In this document: positions 63,556 through 64,000 of the stretch, piece by piece | Layout: every line of letters begins with the position of its first letter | Position numbering within the stretch: the first letter of the stretch is position 1 | Source of the DNA: Collinsella aerofaciens | GTDB taxonomy: Bacteria > Actinomycetota > Coriobacteriia > Coriobacteriales > Coriobacteriaceae | Length of the DNA: 64,000 nt | Direction of reading: 5' to 3' | Assembly (NCBI RefSeq): GCF_902364355.1 | Contig: NZ_CABJDK010000003.1 | Coordinates: forward strand, 62,001-126,000 | Notes under the pieces: model-generated | What the model saw: the letters and a program-made list of their open reading frames with translations, nothing else | Databases searched by the model: none | Told to the model about the DNA's origin: nothing | Made by a program: the position numbers and the translations under genes

Positions 63556-64000
63556 ATGTTTGCCGCCGAGTCCCACACCAGCCGTCATCACATCGCGATC
63601 GCTGCCATGGCCTGCCTATGCGTTTTGCTGGGCGGGCCTTCTTATGCCGCGGGCGCGGAGAGCCTCATCATCGCGGGCGCGACGTACTGCGAGCCGGGCG
63701 CGTCGGGCCCCGGCTGGGCCTGGACCGATGCCGACCACCTGGAGCTTGACGGCTACGCGGGTGGGGCCATCGGCGCCGAGGGCGACCTGGTGCTGACGCT
63801 TGCCGGGCAAAACTCCGTGACGGAGTCGCATGCGCCCGATGCGGACATCACGCTGTGCGGTATGGAGGTGTGGGGCAACCTGACGCTTCGCGGCACCGGG
63901 ACCCTGACGGCGACGGGCTCGCAGTGCGGGATCCACGTTTCGCAGGCGCTCGTGGTGGACGGCTGCACCGTCGATGTCCGGGCGGACGGGGCCGATATTA
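63556..64000 (+). CDS. Secreted repeat-type protein, N-terminal fragment
   Basis: An open frame starts at ATG 63556 (CGGAG upstream) and runs past the window edge, giving at least 148 residues. It begins with a signal peptide: a His/Arg-containing n-region, the hydrophobic run IAIAAMACLCVLLGG, and a likely cut after SYAAGA. The mature part has short beta-type repeats rich in Gly, Asp and Thr (LDGYAGGAIGAEGDLVLTLA, then GNLTLRGTGTLTATG). This resembles the start of carbohydrate-binding or parallel beta-helix surface proteins common in Coriobacteriia. Function and full length are unknown. Confidence 0.65.
   Translation, partial: MFAAESHTSRHHIAIAAMACLCVLLGGPSYAAGAESLIIAGATYCEPGASGPGWAWTDADHLELDGYAGGAIGAEGDLVLTLAGQNSVTESHAPDADITLCGMEVWGNLTLRGTGTLTATGSQCGIHVSQALVVDGCTVDVRADGADI

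Overview
The window looks like a chromosomal stretch from an anaerobic gut actinobacterium of the class Coriobacteriia, most likely Collinsella or a close relative. This is inferred from the high GC, the strong preference for CGC/CGT arginine codons in housekeeping genes, strictly anaerobic enzymes (double-cubane reductase, oxygen-labile activase), full selenocysteine machinery and the absence of respiratory operons. No database search was possible.

Layout. 1-8155: mixed metabolism (YigZ, a C-GCAxxG-C-C protein, O-acetylhomoserine sulfhydrylase, an MFS exporter, xanthine phosphoribosyltransferase, an orphan GGQ release-factor-like protein, a lipid kinase, a ClC transporter). 8366-13779: molybdenum block (MoeA, a Mog/MoaB protein, ModA, a ModB with a large extra N-terminal domain, ModC). 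13981-20835: two double-cubane-type reductases and their activase, then selD, yedF, a DUF3343 gene and a cysteine desulfurase. SelD is itself a selenoprotein: an in-frame UGA at codon 17 is followed by a GGUCU-loop hairpin. 20903-23669: BrnQ, tRNA-Pro, tRNA-Gly with a copied 3' end, and an FNT channel. 23854-27431: selA, selB and tRNA-Sec (anticodon UCA). 27695-32916: glutamate dehydrogenase and a two-subunit molybdenum hydroxylase, which could use the Mo and Se supplied by the preceding blocks. 33057-41253: tRNA-Leu, tig-clpP-clpX, valS-folC. 41396-46483: hairpin-rich spacers, an Xaa-Pro peptidase, and a three-gene FAD oxidoreductase/DUF1667 operon. 46484-48908: a zinc-ribbon membrane protein and a ThrRS lacking the TGS domain.

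49013-61650 is an exopolysaccharide/capsule locus headed by a NusG-like (LoaP/UpxY-type) antiterminator. It encodes a phosphoglycosyl transferase, GT2 and GT4 glycosyltransferases, UDP-glucose dehydrogenase, a glucuronyl C5-epimerase-like protein, an EpsG-type polymerase, a TupA-like ATP-grasp protein, a flippase, a UDP-glucuronate 4-epimerase-like enzyme and a serine-acetyltransferase-like hexapeptide protein. Together they suggest a uronic-acid polymer. AGG arginine codons and lower GC in the centre suggest horizontal transfer. Two features suggest phase variation: a 15-bp perfect inverted repeat around a TATAAT box upstream of the nusG-like gene, and a G12 tract just before or inside the phosphoglycosyl transferase gene. 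An IS110-family element (61804-about 63230) with a structured non-coding leader closes the locus. A partial secreted protein gene runs off the right edge.

Intergenic regions carry many hairpins and 90-160-nt palindromes, several with a GGGAC/GTCCC core. They look like a dispersed element family or an unusual terminator class.
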